From Pseudomonas fontis (GTDB lineage: Bacteria; Pseudomonadota; Gammaproteobacteria; Pseudomonadales; Pseudomonadaceae), in NCBI RefSeq assembly GCF_028656955.1, contig NZ_JAMDGY010000011.1:124001-188000 (forward strand): a stretch of DNA of 64,000 nt. The letters are read 5' to 3'. Below, piece by piece: positions 51,704-59,032 of the stretch. Both the position numbers and the translations under genes were made by a program. The notes under the pieces are model-generated. The model made no database searches, was not told the origin of the DNA, and saw only the letters and a program-made list of their open reading frames with translations. How positions within the stretch are numbered: position 1 is the stretch's first letter; each line of letters starts with the position of its first letter.

Positions 51704-51817
51704 GGGTTGGCGAACCGGTAAACTAGCGAACCCGGCAGGGCCTAAGCCCTCCCACGCACAGCCGCCATAACAGATGAGGTTATGGTGCGTTGCTAGTTTA
51801 ACCGGGTCGCCAAACCC
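51704..51817 (-). ncRNA. Long multi-stem structured leader of the DUF3077-like gene
   Basis: Read on the minus strand, the outer arms GGGTTTGGCGA and TCGCCAACCC pair, continued by CCGGTTAAACTAGC with GCTAGTTTACCGG. This gives about 23 pairs with two one-base bulges. Inside, ACGCAC pairs with GTGCGT around the hairpin CCATAAC-CTCATCT-GTTATGG, and a second hairpin AGGGC-TTAG-GCCCT lies beside it. The element starts about 180 bp before the ATG at 51636. It may be a cis-acting RNA or a mobile repeat; function unknown. Confidence 0.55.
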
Positions 51818-51936
51818 GATCACTGAATGTTTCAGTGACTGACTGAGCCTAGTGGCAAGGCTTCCCGCCGGCAATCTCGACTATTCAGAAGAATGCGTAG
51901 GAATTGTCGCAGGACCAAATATGGGAATGCACTGGC

Positions 51937-52034
51937 CTCATCGCCGGCAAGGCCGGCTCCCACAGAGGTCTTGTGGCTGACCCATTCAGCCAGGCATGCC
52001 GCTGATTTTTGTGGGAGCTGGCCTTGCCGGCGAT
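51937..52034. repeat. REP pair (inverted)
   Basis: CATCGCCGGCAAGGCCGG and, about 50 bp on, GTGGGAGCTGGCCTTGCCGG. The two copies are further apart than in the other pairs. Confidence 0.88.
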
Positions 52035-52211
52035 CTGCCGCGCAGCGGCAGCAAACCCTGCAACCTGGATATCCCAGGCAAAAATCACAGCCACCAGAAA
52101 ACTTTCCTACACCATCCTAGGCAATCTCCCTCAAACCCCTCATTTCATCCTCAAAAATCTGAACGCATCGTTTATTTAAACCCACTGTCTGGCCTTCTAG
52201 ACTTGTTCACC

Positions 52212-52922
52212 ATGAAGACATCTGGTGATCGTTTAAGAGTGCTCCTGCGTGAGTGCAACCTGACCGCTTCGGACTTTGCCGCGCAGCGCAAGGTAAGCCC
52301 GCAGCATGTGAACAACTGGTTCCATCGGGGTGTGCCGATGGCGCGCCTGGATGAGATTGCCGAACTGTTGTGCGTGCGCAGCAAATGGCTGCGCAGCGGC
52401 GAGGGCCCCAAGCACCACACGCCCCTGCCCCGGCTGAGCCGTTCCAGCGACCAGCCCGTGGCTGAACTGCCGGACCACAGCTTGCTGGCGGCGCACCGGG
52501 AGGACGACGTCTACCTGCCCTTCTACCGTGCCCAGGCGAAAATCTTCGAGCCTATCCCGCAGCGCCACCTGCGCATTCCTCGCCAGGCCCTTGATAGCTT
52601 GGGCGTGAGTGGCCAGCAGGCGCTGTGCTTGTGCATGCCGGACTACAACATGGCGCCGTTGCTGCCGTTTGGCAGTACGGTGGCGGTGGACCGCAGTTTT
52701 ACCCGGGTGATCGACGGCGAGGTGTATGCGGTGTTGCACAATGGCCGCTTGCGCATTCACAGCTTGAGCCAGCGACCGAATGGTGCGTTGCGTTTGCACA
52801 GCCATGACAGTGATGAATTCCCGTGTGAGACGTATAGCGTTAGCCAGGCGCGTAATCAGGGGTTGGAAATCGTCGGGTGGGTGTTCTGGTGGTCGCAATT
52901 GCGCCAGGAGCGGCCGGGCTAA
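52212..52922 (+). CDS. Phage-type transcriptional regulator with degenerate S24 domain
   Basis: The 236-residue protein has an N-terminal helix-turn-helix (LRVLLRECNLTASDFAAQRKVSPQHVNNWFHRGVPMARLDEIAELL) like CI/Cro repressors. Its C-terminal LexA/S24-type fold reads ALCLCMPDYNMAPLLPFGSTVAVDRSF, then DGEVYAVLHNGRLRIHSL. The usual catalytic Ser (GDSMEP) reads YNMAP and the Lys (xxKRL) position reads IHSL, so self-cleavage appears lost. It may work as a ligand- or partner-controlled regulator. ATG 52212; the longer in-frame start at 51996 runs through the REP pair and is rejected. Confidence 0.8.
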   Translation: MKTSGDRLRVLLRECNLTASDFAAQRKVSPQHVNNWFHRGVPMARLDEIAELLCVRSKWLRSGEGPKHHTPLPRLSRSSDQPVAELPDHSLLAAHREDDVYLPFYRAQAKIFEPIPQRHLRIPRQALDSLGVSGQQALCLCMPDYNMAPLLPFGSTVAVDRSFTRVIDGEVYAVLHNGRLRIHSLSQRPNGALRLHSHDSDEFPCETYSVSQARNQGLEIVGWVFWWSQLRQERPG

Positions 52923-52981
52923 AGGGCTGCGCGGGTGATTTTTTGCTGGGCATTGCGAGCCATTCCCAGTATGCTACGGCC

Positions 52982-53150
52982 CACATTTAGCCCCGGGTGC
53001 TTTCAGCACGCCAGCGGGCCCGGCGAGGCCTCACACAGCCCTCGACCCAACCGACCGCAAGCGTCGGACAACGATTTGAAGGCGGTTGCGGCCTACCAAA
53101 AGTAAGCCAAGACTGTCCCCGAGAAGCCGGCCACAAGCCGGCTTTTTAAT
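52982..53150 (+). ncRNA. Candidate small RNA with intrinsic terminator
   Basis: A -10-like TATGCT (52970-52975) with TGGGCA 17 bp upstream precedes about 165 bases rich in stems (GTGC-TTTCA-GCAC, CCGACCGCAAGCGTCGG). The unit ends in AAGCCGGC-CACAA-GCCGGCTT and a T run (53124-53147). It is not a tRNA (no CCA end or T-loop), and lacks the SRP, tmRNA and RNase P core motifs. Its 3' part lies just before the integrase gene and may be the attachment site. Confidence 0.5.
53124..53150 (+). terminator. Intrinsic terminator of the candidate small RNA
   Basis: An 8-bp stem AAGCCGGC / GCCGGCTT, loop CACAA, followed by five T and AATT. Confidence 0.85.
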
Positions 53151-53268
53151 TGTCCGAAATAATCCTACCCCATCCAAGAATCTTACTGATAGCGTAGCTA
53201 TTCCGGGAGTTTCAAGCATTCCCCTGTCCGATGGCGTTCAAAGCCATTCGACCTCATCCGACGATGAA

Positions 53269-53291
53269 GTGGGGGGACAGGTGGGGGGACA
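53269..53291. repeat. Tandem GTGGGGGGACA repeats before the integrase gene
   Basis: Two exact 11-base copies with a 12-base period, 24 bp upstream of the integrase start. They could be arm-type integrase binding sites or regulatory sites. Confidence 0.75.
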
Positions 53292-53314
53292 AAACGGGCG
53301 ACAGGGGAAATCCA

Positions 53315-54511
53315 ATGGGTAAACTGAATCCGAAACAAGTCGAAAATCTGACCGAACCCGGCACCTATGAAGATGGTGATGGGCTTCGCTTGGTCGTCAA
53401 ATCTACCGGGCGTAAATCCTGGCTGCTTCGCTTCCAGCTGGCGGGCCGTCGCAGAGAGATGGGCCTAGGCTCATTCCCTGAGGTGAGTCTCAAGAAAGCC
53501 AGACAAGACGCCAGCGCTAAACGCAGCCAACTAAGTGATGGCATTGATCCCCTGATAGCCAGAGATATAGAGCGCGCCGCTCAACGGGAAGCCCAGCGTG
53601 CAAGTGAAGCCAAGCAACTAAAATTCGAGACGCTCGCAAAGCAATACCGTGATGCTCACGGCGCGGCGTGGTCGGAAAAGTGGCGTAAAGGGTGGCTGCG
53701 GAAGCTGGAGCTGTATGCGTTTGATCACATAGGCAAGCTTTCAGCCGAAGACATAGGTACTCCCGAAGTACTTAAGATATTGCAACCCATCTGGGCCACC
53801 AAGACCAGAACGGCTGACGAGGTACGTGGACAAATAGAACAAGTCCTGGACGCAGCCAAGGCACGTAACCTGCGACAAGGTGAGAACCCTGCTCGCTGGC
53901 GCGGGCACTTAGACAATCTGTTGAGCCGCTCTGAAAAGAGGAAGGCTCGGAAGCGTGAGCACTTCGAAGCAATGCGCTGGCAGGAAGTGCCGGAACTGAT
54001 GGTAAAGCTTAGGGTAAACGCCACACCTCCGTCTTGGGCCGCTCAACTGCTGATCATGACCAGCGCACGCGCCCACATGATTAGGTTCGCTCGTTGGGAT
54101 GAGTTTGATTTGGAAGCATGCACTTGGTCACTGCCAGATGAGCGAATGAAGATGCGAGTAGCTTTCGTAATCCCGCTTGCCGAAGAAGTGGTAAAGCTTG
54201 TGAAGAGTATTCTGCGAGACGAAGGAAGTCCCTTTCTGTTCCCAGGCCAAGGCAAGACAGGGGTGATGCATGCAAATGCTATCAGAACCCTCCTGCACGA
54301 CATGGGGTACGAGCACATCACTCGCCATGGCTTTCGATCTTCATTTCGTGATTGGGCTGGCGAATGCACACACTACCCACGTGAAGTCTGTGAAATGGCG
54401 CTGGCTCACGATGAGAGGGATCAAACAGAAGGGGCTTACTCGCGTTCAGACTTTCTAGAAAAACGCCGTGCTCTAATGGCGGACTGGGCTGTTTTTTTAT
54501 CCTTACCATAG
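53315..54511 (+). CDS. int: P4-type tyrosine integrase
   Basis: The 398-residue protein has an N-terminal arm-binding domain (DUF4102; GTYEDGDGLRLVVKSTGRKSWLLRFQLAGRRREMGLGSFPEVSLKKARQDA). A core-binding domain follows (about 105-200), then the catalytic domain with Arg252 (TSARAHMIRFARWDEFDL), His338 and Arg341 (RHGFRSSFRDWAGE), His365 (ALAHDE) and nucleophile Tyr375 (GAYSRSDFLEKRR). It would insert the island by site-specific recombination. ATG 53315 has AGGGGAAA before it; in-frame ATGs at 53231 and 53264 would translate the GGGGGG repeats and are less likely. It faces away from the presumed attachment site at its 5' side. Confidence 0.93.
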   Translation: MGKLNPKQVENLTEPGTYEDGDGLRLVVKSTGRKSWLLRFQLAGRRREMGLGSFPEVSLKKARQDASAKRSQLSDGIDPLIARDIERAAQREAQRASEAKQLKFETLAKQYRDAHGAAWSEKWRKGWLRKLELYAFDHIGKLSAEDIGTPEVLKILQPIWATKTRTADEVRGQIEQVLDAAKARNLRQGENPARWRGHLDNLLSRSEKRKARKREHFEAMRWQEVPELMVKLRVNATPPSWAAQLLIMTSARAHMIRFARWDEFDLEACTWSLPDERMKMRVAFVIPLAEEVVKLVKSILRDEGSPFLFPGQGKTGVMHANAIRTLLHDMGYEHITRHGFRSSFRDWAGECTHYPREVCEMALAHDERDQTEGAYSRSDFLEKRRALMADWAVFLSLP

Positions 54512-54525
54512 CCTACAATTCATAA

Positions 54526-55281
54526 ATGAGCCTCCACACAATGAAAGACAATAAAACTCTCACCGAACTTCTAAATTCTCTATATTCGAAAAATAAACCT
54601 TTAAAGAAAAAAAGTAAAAATCTTCTCCCTCACCCAATAGAGGCAAAAGAAGAAAAACTAAACAACTTACTAAATCACACACACCTAATACTCAGAGCGA
54701 CCCTGAAAAAAAACTGGCCAAAGGAATTAAACAGCCACATAGACCAGAGCATATCAAGGTTTTTAGAAACCCCAAAAATCACATGGAAGGACATTCTAAG
54801 CTGCTGGACAAACACATACGACGAAGAAAAAAGAAGCAAAATTAAATTGTATTTTTTCTACGCAAAAGTTTATTATCTAAGCGCAAAACTACAAGTAGAA
54901 CAAAATAATACAGAGAAAGCATTTATCTATATATCGCATGCATCCTACTTACTAGGATTCCTTGATGGTTACAAGAATCATATTGACGAAGAAAAGTTTA
55001 GGCGCGAACGCGCAACTGAAGGCGGAAACCGGAAGGAATCAAAAATATCAAAAATAAGAGATCACTTCTCTCTACTGCTGAAAAACCCACCGAAAAATGG
55101 ATGGGGCACCGAATCTGAAACCATTGAAGCAATTTATACCAGCATGAAATTTCAAAGTTACCTCTCAGAAATCCAAGCACAAGAAACGATTAAAGACCTA
55201 AAGAACTTCATAACCGAAGAGCTCATTCACAACACCTGCAATCAGGAAACATACAAGGCACTACGTAAAAAGCGACGCTAA
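54526..55281 (+). CDS. AT-rich orphan gene directly after the integrase
   Basis: The 251-residue protein is Lys-, Asn- and Ile-rich, mostly alpha-helical, with no signal peptide or membrane segment. Visible features are a basic N-terminal stretch (KPLKKKSKN), a middle part KIKLYFFYAKVYYLSAKLQVEQNNTEKAFIYISHASYLLGFLDGYK and a basic end (ALRKKRR). The base composition is far more AT-rich than the surrounding chromosome, pointing to transfer from a different source. It starts 15 bp after the integrase stop and may be co-transcribed. I recognise no family. It is a candidate cargo or defence gene only by position. Confidence 0.65.
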   Translation: MSLHTMKDNKTLTELLNSLYSKNKPLKKKSKNLLPHPIEAKEEKLNNLLNHTHLILRATLKKNWPKELNSHIDQSISRFLETPKITWKDILSCWTNTYDEEKRSKIKLYFFYAKVYYLSAKLQVEQNNTEKAFIYISHASYLLGFLDGYKNHIDEEKFRRERATEGGNRKESKISKIRDHFSLLLKNPPKNGWGTESETIEAIYTSMKFQSYLSEIQAQETIKDLKNFITEELIHNTCNQETYKALRKKRR

Positions 55282-55387
55282 ATTAGGGGCATATAAAAAA
55301 GCCAGAGTACTACGACCCTGGCCTTATAAATTTTATTTGAAAAATACAGTCTCAAAGCTTTCTCGGCAGAAGAGAAAAGACCACTAG

Positions 55388-56818
55388 CTAAAATAAGTAC
55401 CCCCTCCTTGAAAAATCCACCACCAACGTACTTCCTTGTTCAGAATAAGAAATTTCGCCTAGAGAAATAAGCTCGTCCAGCGCTGCATCAAGACGTATCT
55501 TACTTCTCAATCTTCGCGGCCCATACTGAAGAATACTATTCTTCCTCACATTTTCAAAGCCATCCTCACGATATTTGTCAAACCACGCGCGCAATTCATA
55601 AACATCTAAATCTATTTCCCTCGGAGGGACAAATAACCGATAAAACTCATCGGAACACCAAAGACAAAAGTCGATTGCGAAATTCAACGTCTCAATCGAT
55701 ATATCACTATCAAACCCCTCAAAGACATGTAACAACGCCGCTACCCGTGCAATATTATCCGCCAATTTTGAGGCATGATCCCCCGCGGCATAAAATCTGC
55801 CACCTTCCCTGATCTCTGACTCGATATCATTAAACACCTGAAGCCATCTCTCGCAAGCCGCAGGAGCAAATGAAATTATCTTACGTTTTTGATTAGGGGA
55901 ATGCAAAAGCCCTAAATTATAAGAAAGTAATTCCTTTAATCGACCTGCATAATTGTTAATATGATCCCATGAAATTGTTGCACCGCTCAAAACCCTTGTC
56001 CCCTGAGTTGACTCAGGAAAACACACCAAAAAGCGCGCCCACAGCCCAGACCCACGAGACTTCTCACCATGGGAATCAATATACGACTTAAAAGCGCTAG
56101 GCTGCGTCATAAATGAAACAGTCAATCTAGCCCCATGAAGCTCATAGCTTTCCGCCGTTTTACGATCCACCACCACTGGATCACCGCTCCACATTGCGTT
56201 CTGCTTAGATAAATCGTTAAACGCCCGCCCCTTCAAACCACCTTCACTTGAAATAATACCTGCCGTTGGAATGTTTTGATAAAGCCCGCAAAACAGCGCC
56301 TCCGAAGTTGAGTCCTCATAAATCATTTTGCACTGCCTTGGTCTAACCGGACGAACCAAAGCATTCGCTATTAACTCTTGCTCAACTAGCTCAGTACACT
56401 CACCTCTACTTGATGCCTTTTCAACTCGCTTTAACAGCTCTTTGTTTTTAGCGAGCCAAATCTTATCCCTCACTTCCCACTCTCCTAGCTGCGCCCTCCA
56501 CACAACATCTTGTGTTTTTTGAAACTCACGAACAGGCTCTAAGAAAACGTTTTCTGAAGACGACTTACGCTCACCTGAACTAGCTATCGCCAGCATCAAT
56601 AATGACAGCGGTACACACTGCCCAATAGGCTTGCGCACATCAAACCTCCCCTGAGCCGCTACTGAGATAGCAGTCAAAGCCCCAAAAAATATTAACGGCC
56701 TTGGAGACTGTATATTTCTTTCAACCTCGTCAATTGCTGAATTAAGGAGGGGAAACTGCAAACTTGCTGGAAACTTGCTATTAATTGGGGGAAGGCCTTT
56801 ACCCTTTGACTCAAACAT
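55388..56818 (-). CDS. DUF3987 (YfjI-like) protein
   Basis: The 476-residue protein has the DUF3987 pattern: FPLLNSAIDEVERNIQSPRPLIFFGALTAISVAAQGRFDVRKPIGQCVPLSLLMLAIASSGERKSSSENVFLEPV, IYEDSTSEALFCGLYQNIPTAGIISSEGGLKGR and FYAAGDHASKLADNIARVAALLHVFEG. The family is common in P4-like and cryptic prophage islands next to AlpA regulators and is related to primase/helicase-associated proteins; the exact activity is unknown. The start ATG 56818 overlaps the end of alpA by 8 bases and has GGAGGGGGG before it. AT-rich, opposite in direction to the integrase. Confidence 0.82.
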   Translation of the reverse strand: MFESKGKGLPPINSKFPASLQFPLLNSAIDEVERNIQSPRPLIFFGALTAISVAAQGRFDVRKPIGQCVPLSLLMLAIASSGERKSSSENVFLEPVREFQKTQDVVWRAQLGEWEVRDKIWLAKNKELLKRVEKASSRGECTELVEQELIANALVRPVRPRQCKMIYEDSTSEALFCGLYQNIPTAGIISSEGGLKGRAFNDLSKQNAMWSGDPVVVDRKTAESYELHGARLTVSFMTQPSAFKSYIDSHGEKSRGSGLWARFLVCFPESTQGTRVLSGATISWDHINNYAGRLKELLSYNLGLLHSPNQKRKIISFAPAACERWLQVFNDIESEIREGGRFYAAGDHASKLADNIARVAALLHVFEGFDSDISIETLNFAIDFCLWCSDEFYRLFVPPREIDLDVYELRAWFDKYREDGFENVRKNSILQYGPRRLRSKIRLDAALDELISLGEISYSEQGSTLVVDFSRRGYLF

Positions 56819-57092
56819 TTCGCCCCCCTCCGCCCCCTGGGACAACTGAAAGCCTCGATTCAATCCATCGGCATATATCAGACTCCAACCAACCAATTGC
56901 CCCCCTGCCAGTTACACTCGAAAGTCTTATTGGCAAAGGAAATTCCTGATCATGCCTTGGAGACCTGGGATTCATCCAATCATATATCGTAGAGCGCGCC
57001 ACTCCCAAACGACCAATTACCTGCTTAATTCGCAGTACCGCCTCCCTCGCATCAGACGTAGCAATCGCTGTTCTTTCATCTTCCCTTTCCAT
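56811..57092 (-). CDS. alpA: AlpA-type excisionase/regulator
   Basis: The 93-residue protein has a MerR-like helix-turn-helix typical of AlpA: VLRIKQVIGRLGVARSTIYDWMNPRSPRHDQEFPLPIRLS, then IGWLESDICRWIESRL. AlpA proteins activate or control excision of P4-like islands through the integrase gene. GAGGGTG precedes the ATG. It is translated together with the DUF3987 gene (8-base overlap). The C-terminus is a run of glycines that codes the strong ribosome site of the next gene. Confidence 0.88.
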   Translation of the reverse strand: MEREDERTAIATSDAREAVLRIKQVIGRLGVARSTIYDWMNPRSPRHDQEFPLPIRLSSVTGRGAIGWLESDICRWIESRLSVVPGGGGGRNV

Positions 57093-57568
57093 TTCACCCT
57101 CTCGTTACGCTCTGAATACACAGGGGAAATGTTATTAGGCCGCGCTCACAACCGAACCGCCCGCGCTTATAAAATCTAATAAAATTGTTAGCGCCAATAT
57201 TGACTTTTACGAAAACAACTTAAATAGACCCACAACCTACCGCAAAAGGCTCCACGTGGATGATTCCTGGGCGAGGATGCAGTGACCGGAAGTCAGCGAG
57301 AAATTTCCAAGCACACATCTTGACTTATCGTAATAACGATTTTTAGAAATCGTGAGTTTGGCGCATACATTGGTAAAATAGCGGCTATTTTGGCTACGGA
57401 TAGCCAAAATAGCCGCTATTTAGAGTAGATAGCTTGGAGAGATGGGGCGTCGCGCGCTCTAAGGCTTCAATTCGTATGCCGATGCTTGGTCTAACCTGAG
57501 CACTTCAATTCGAAAAGAATTCAGCCACACATAATCGCAGTGACATCACCCCCAAGGAGGTTCGCCCC
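57093..57568. other. Intergenic control region of the island
   Basis: 476 bases without a gene, lying between the AlpA gene (minus) and the DUF932 module (plus). It contains the divergent promoters and a 46-base nested palindrome (57376-57421), making it a likely control or replication site of the element. A full Shine-Dalgarno AAGGAGG (57554-57560) sits before the next gene. Confidence 0.65.
57376..57421. repeat. Perfect 21-bp inverted repeat with nested palindromes
   Basis: Arms 57376-57396 and 57401-57421 are exact reverse complements around the loop CGGA. Each arm itself contains AAATAGC-S-GCTATTT, a 15-base near-palindrome, and GGCTA / TAGCC at the centre. Such a design suits a dimeric DNA-binding protein bound twice. 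Confidence 0.92.
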
Positions 57569-57898
57569 ATGTCATTGCAGTGCCCTCGCTGTCATTCCCC
57601 CAAAGTCGCTTCTTTTCATCACGCCATGAAAGTCGGCGCGGCCATCGGCACCGTGGGTGGTGCTGTGCGCGGCGTTAGTGCTGCGCTTGCTGGAGGCCAA
57701 GCAGGCGCGCTTATTGGCGCCATCGCCGGCCCTGTAGGTATCACCCTCGGTTCGGTATCGGGTGCCATCCTCGGCGGGTTGGCCGGTGGTGTCGCCGGCT
57801 GTGCTCTCGGCGCCCAACTGGGTGAGTCGCTCGATCGCCACGTCCTGGCCCACAACCTCTGCTTGCTATGTGGCCACCACTTCAACCTCCCGACCTAA
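57569..57898 (+). CDS. Zinc-ribbon protein with glycine-zipper membrane segment
   Basis: The 109-residue protein begins MSLQCPRCHSPKVASF (CxxC) and ends LCLLCGHHFNLPT (CxxC), so the two Cys pairs may form one zinc ribbon. Between them is a Gly/Ala-rich region of about 65 residues (GAAIGTVGGAVRGVSAALAGG, GAIAGPVGITLGSVSGAILGGLAGG) of glycine-zipper type, likely membrane-inserting. AAGGAGG precedes the ATG. The gene at 61313 has the same outer plan. Function unknown. Confidence 0.75.
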   Translation: MSLQCPRCHSPKVASFHHAMKVGAAIGTVGGAVRGVSAALAGGQAGALIGAIAGPVGITLGSVSGAILGGLAGGVAGCALGAQLGESLDRHVLAHNLCLLCGHHFNLPT

Positions 57899-57990
57899 CC
57901 AAGTCAACCTCCCCTCTATTTATTTCGTCCGGACGGTGCTGCGCTCTGCGTGGCGCTTTATGCCGGCTTGCACCTAAAGGAATTAAAACA

Positions 57991-58959
57991 ATGGCTCATC
58001 TCGTCGAAACTATGGCCTACGCTGGCGAAACTCCCTGGCATGGCCTGGGCAATCAGCTCACTCAGAAGCAACCCATCGAAGTTTGGCAACGCGAAGCTGG
58101 GATGGACTGGGCGATCCAAGAAAGCCCCGTACACTTCAAATCGGGTGCCGTCGGCCACATCGGCGCTATACATTCTTTTCCGGAGCAGAAGGTGCTCTAC
58201 CGCTCCGATACTAAAGCACCGCTGTCGGTGGTCTCCCAGCGTTACCACACCGTGCAGCCGCGTGAGGTGCTGGAGTTTTATCGTGACCTCACCGAGGTCT
58301 CCGGCTACGAGCTGGAGACTGCGGGGGTACTCAAAGGCGGGCGCAAGTTCTGGGCACTTGCGCGCACCGGACAAGGCGCTGCCCTGAAAGGAAACGATCA
58401 GGTCAACGGCTACCTGCTGCTGGCCACGTCCTGCGACGGCACCCTGGCCACCACGGCAACACCCACCACCGTGCGCGTGGTCTGCAACAACACCCTGACG
58501 ATAGCCCTGGACGGCTCATCTCGTGCAATCAAGGTGCCGCACAATACCCGCTTCGATCCGAAGGCAGTGAAGAAGCAACTCGGCATAGCCGTCTCCGGCT
58601 GGGACGAGTTCATGTATCGCATGCGCCATCTCGCTGAACGCAAGGTCCAGTGGCATGAGGCTCTTGGATATTTCATGTCGGTGTTGTGTGAGGTAAATCC
58701 GAGCAATCAACTACCAGAGCAACTACCCAACGAACGCGCCCTACGAAAGGTGCAAGAGCTGTATGAAGGCCGTGGTCGGGGCAGCCAGCTCGAATCGGCA
58801 CGCGGAACCGCCTGGGGCTTGCTCAATGCGGTGACCGAGTACGTCGATCACGAGCGCCGCGCACGTAGCAATGAGTACCGCATGGACTCAGCGTGGTTTG
58901 GTCAGGGTTCGCAAATCAAGCAACGCGCCCTGGATGCAGCGCTGCGTCTCGCAGCTTAA
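57991..58959 (+). CDS. DUF932 phage/plasmid-like protein
   Basis: The 322-residue protein has the TIGR03299/DUF932 pattern: ETMAYAGETPWHGLGNQL, SVVSQRYHTVQPREVLEFYRDL, GGRKFWALARTG, ATSCDGTLATTATPTTVRVVCNNTL and GTAWGLLNAVTEYVDHERRARS. The family is widespread on phages, plasmids and integrative elements beside YqaJ-type exonucleases; its biochemical role is not established. ATG 57991 matches the family start. It heads a plus-strand module with the YqaJ gene 73 bp on. Confidence 0.88.
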   Translation: MAHLVETMAYAGETPWHGLGNQLTQKQPIEVWQREAGMDWAIQESPVHFKSGAVGHIGAIHSFPEQKVLYRSDTKAPLSVVSQRYHTVQPREVLEFYRDLTEVSGYELETAGVLKGGRKFWALARTGQGAALKGNDQVNGYLLLATSCDGTLATTATPTTVRVVCNNTLTIALDGSSRAIKVPHNTRFDPKAVKKQLGIAVSGWDEFMYRMRHLAERKVQWHEALGYFMSVLCEVNPSNQLPEQLPNERALRKVQELYEGRGRGSQLESARGTAWGLLNAVTEYVDHERRARSNEYRMDSAWFGQGSQIKQRALDAALRLAA

Positions 58960-59032
58960 CCCTTCTCGTCAATCGCCACGCCCGGTCAGCCTTGTGCTGG
59001 TCGGGCGTATTTATGCCTGCAAGGTGAACACG

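Larger units (their letters stand above)
51637..52211. other. Intergenic region with folded leader, hairpin and REP pair
   Basis: These 575 bases hold no gene I can support. They contain the folded element at 51704-51817, the hairpin CACTGAA-TGT-TTCAGTG at 51821-51837, the REP pair at 51937-52034, and an AT-rich stretch with GTTTA-TT-TAAAC at 52170-52181 that could be an operator of the following regulator gene. Confidence 0.65.
52923..53314. other. Intergenic region between regulator and integrase
   Basis: These 392 bases hold no protein gene. They contain a small transcription unit (about 52982-53147) with promoter-like boxes and an intrinsic terminator, and repeats GTGGGGGGACA before the integrase. 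The junction of host chromosome and integrated element must lie here. Confidence 0.65.

Noticed and set aside
52982..53150. A tRNA or tmRNA gene as the integrase target
   Set aside because: No CCA end, T-loop GTTCRA or acceptor pairing is visible; the unit ends in an intrinsic terminator instead.
53231..53314. Longer integrase start at ATG 53231 or 53264
   Set aside because: The extra residues would be coded by the G-run repeats, while ATG 53315 has a good ribosome site and the family's N-terminal domain starts just after it.
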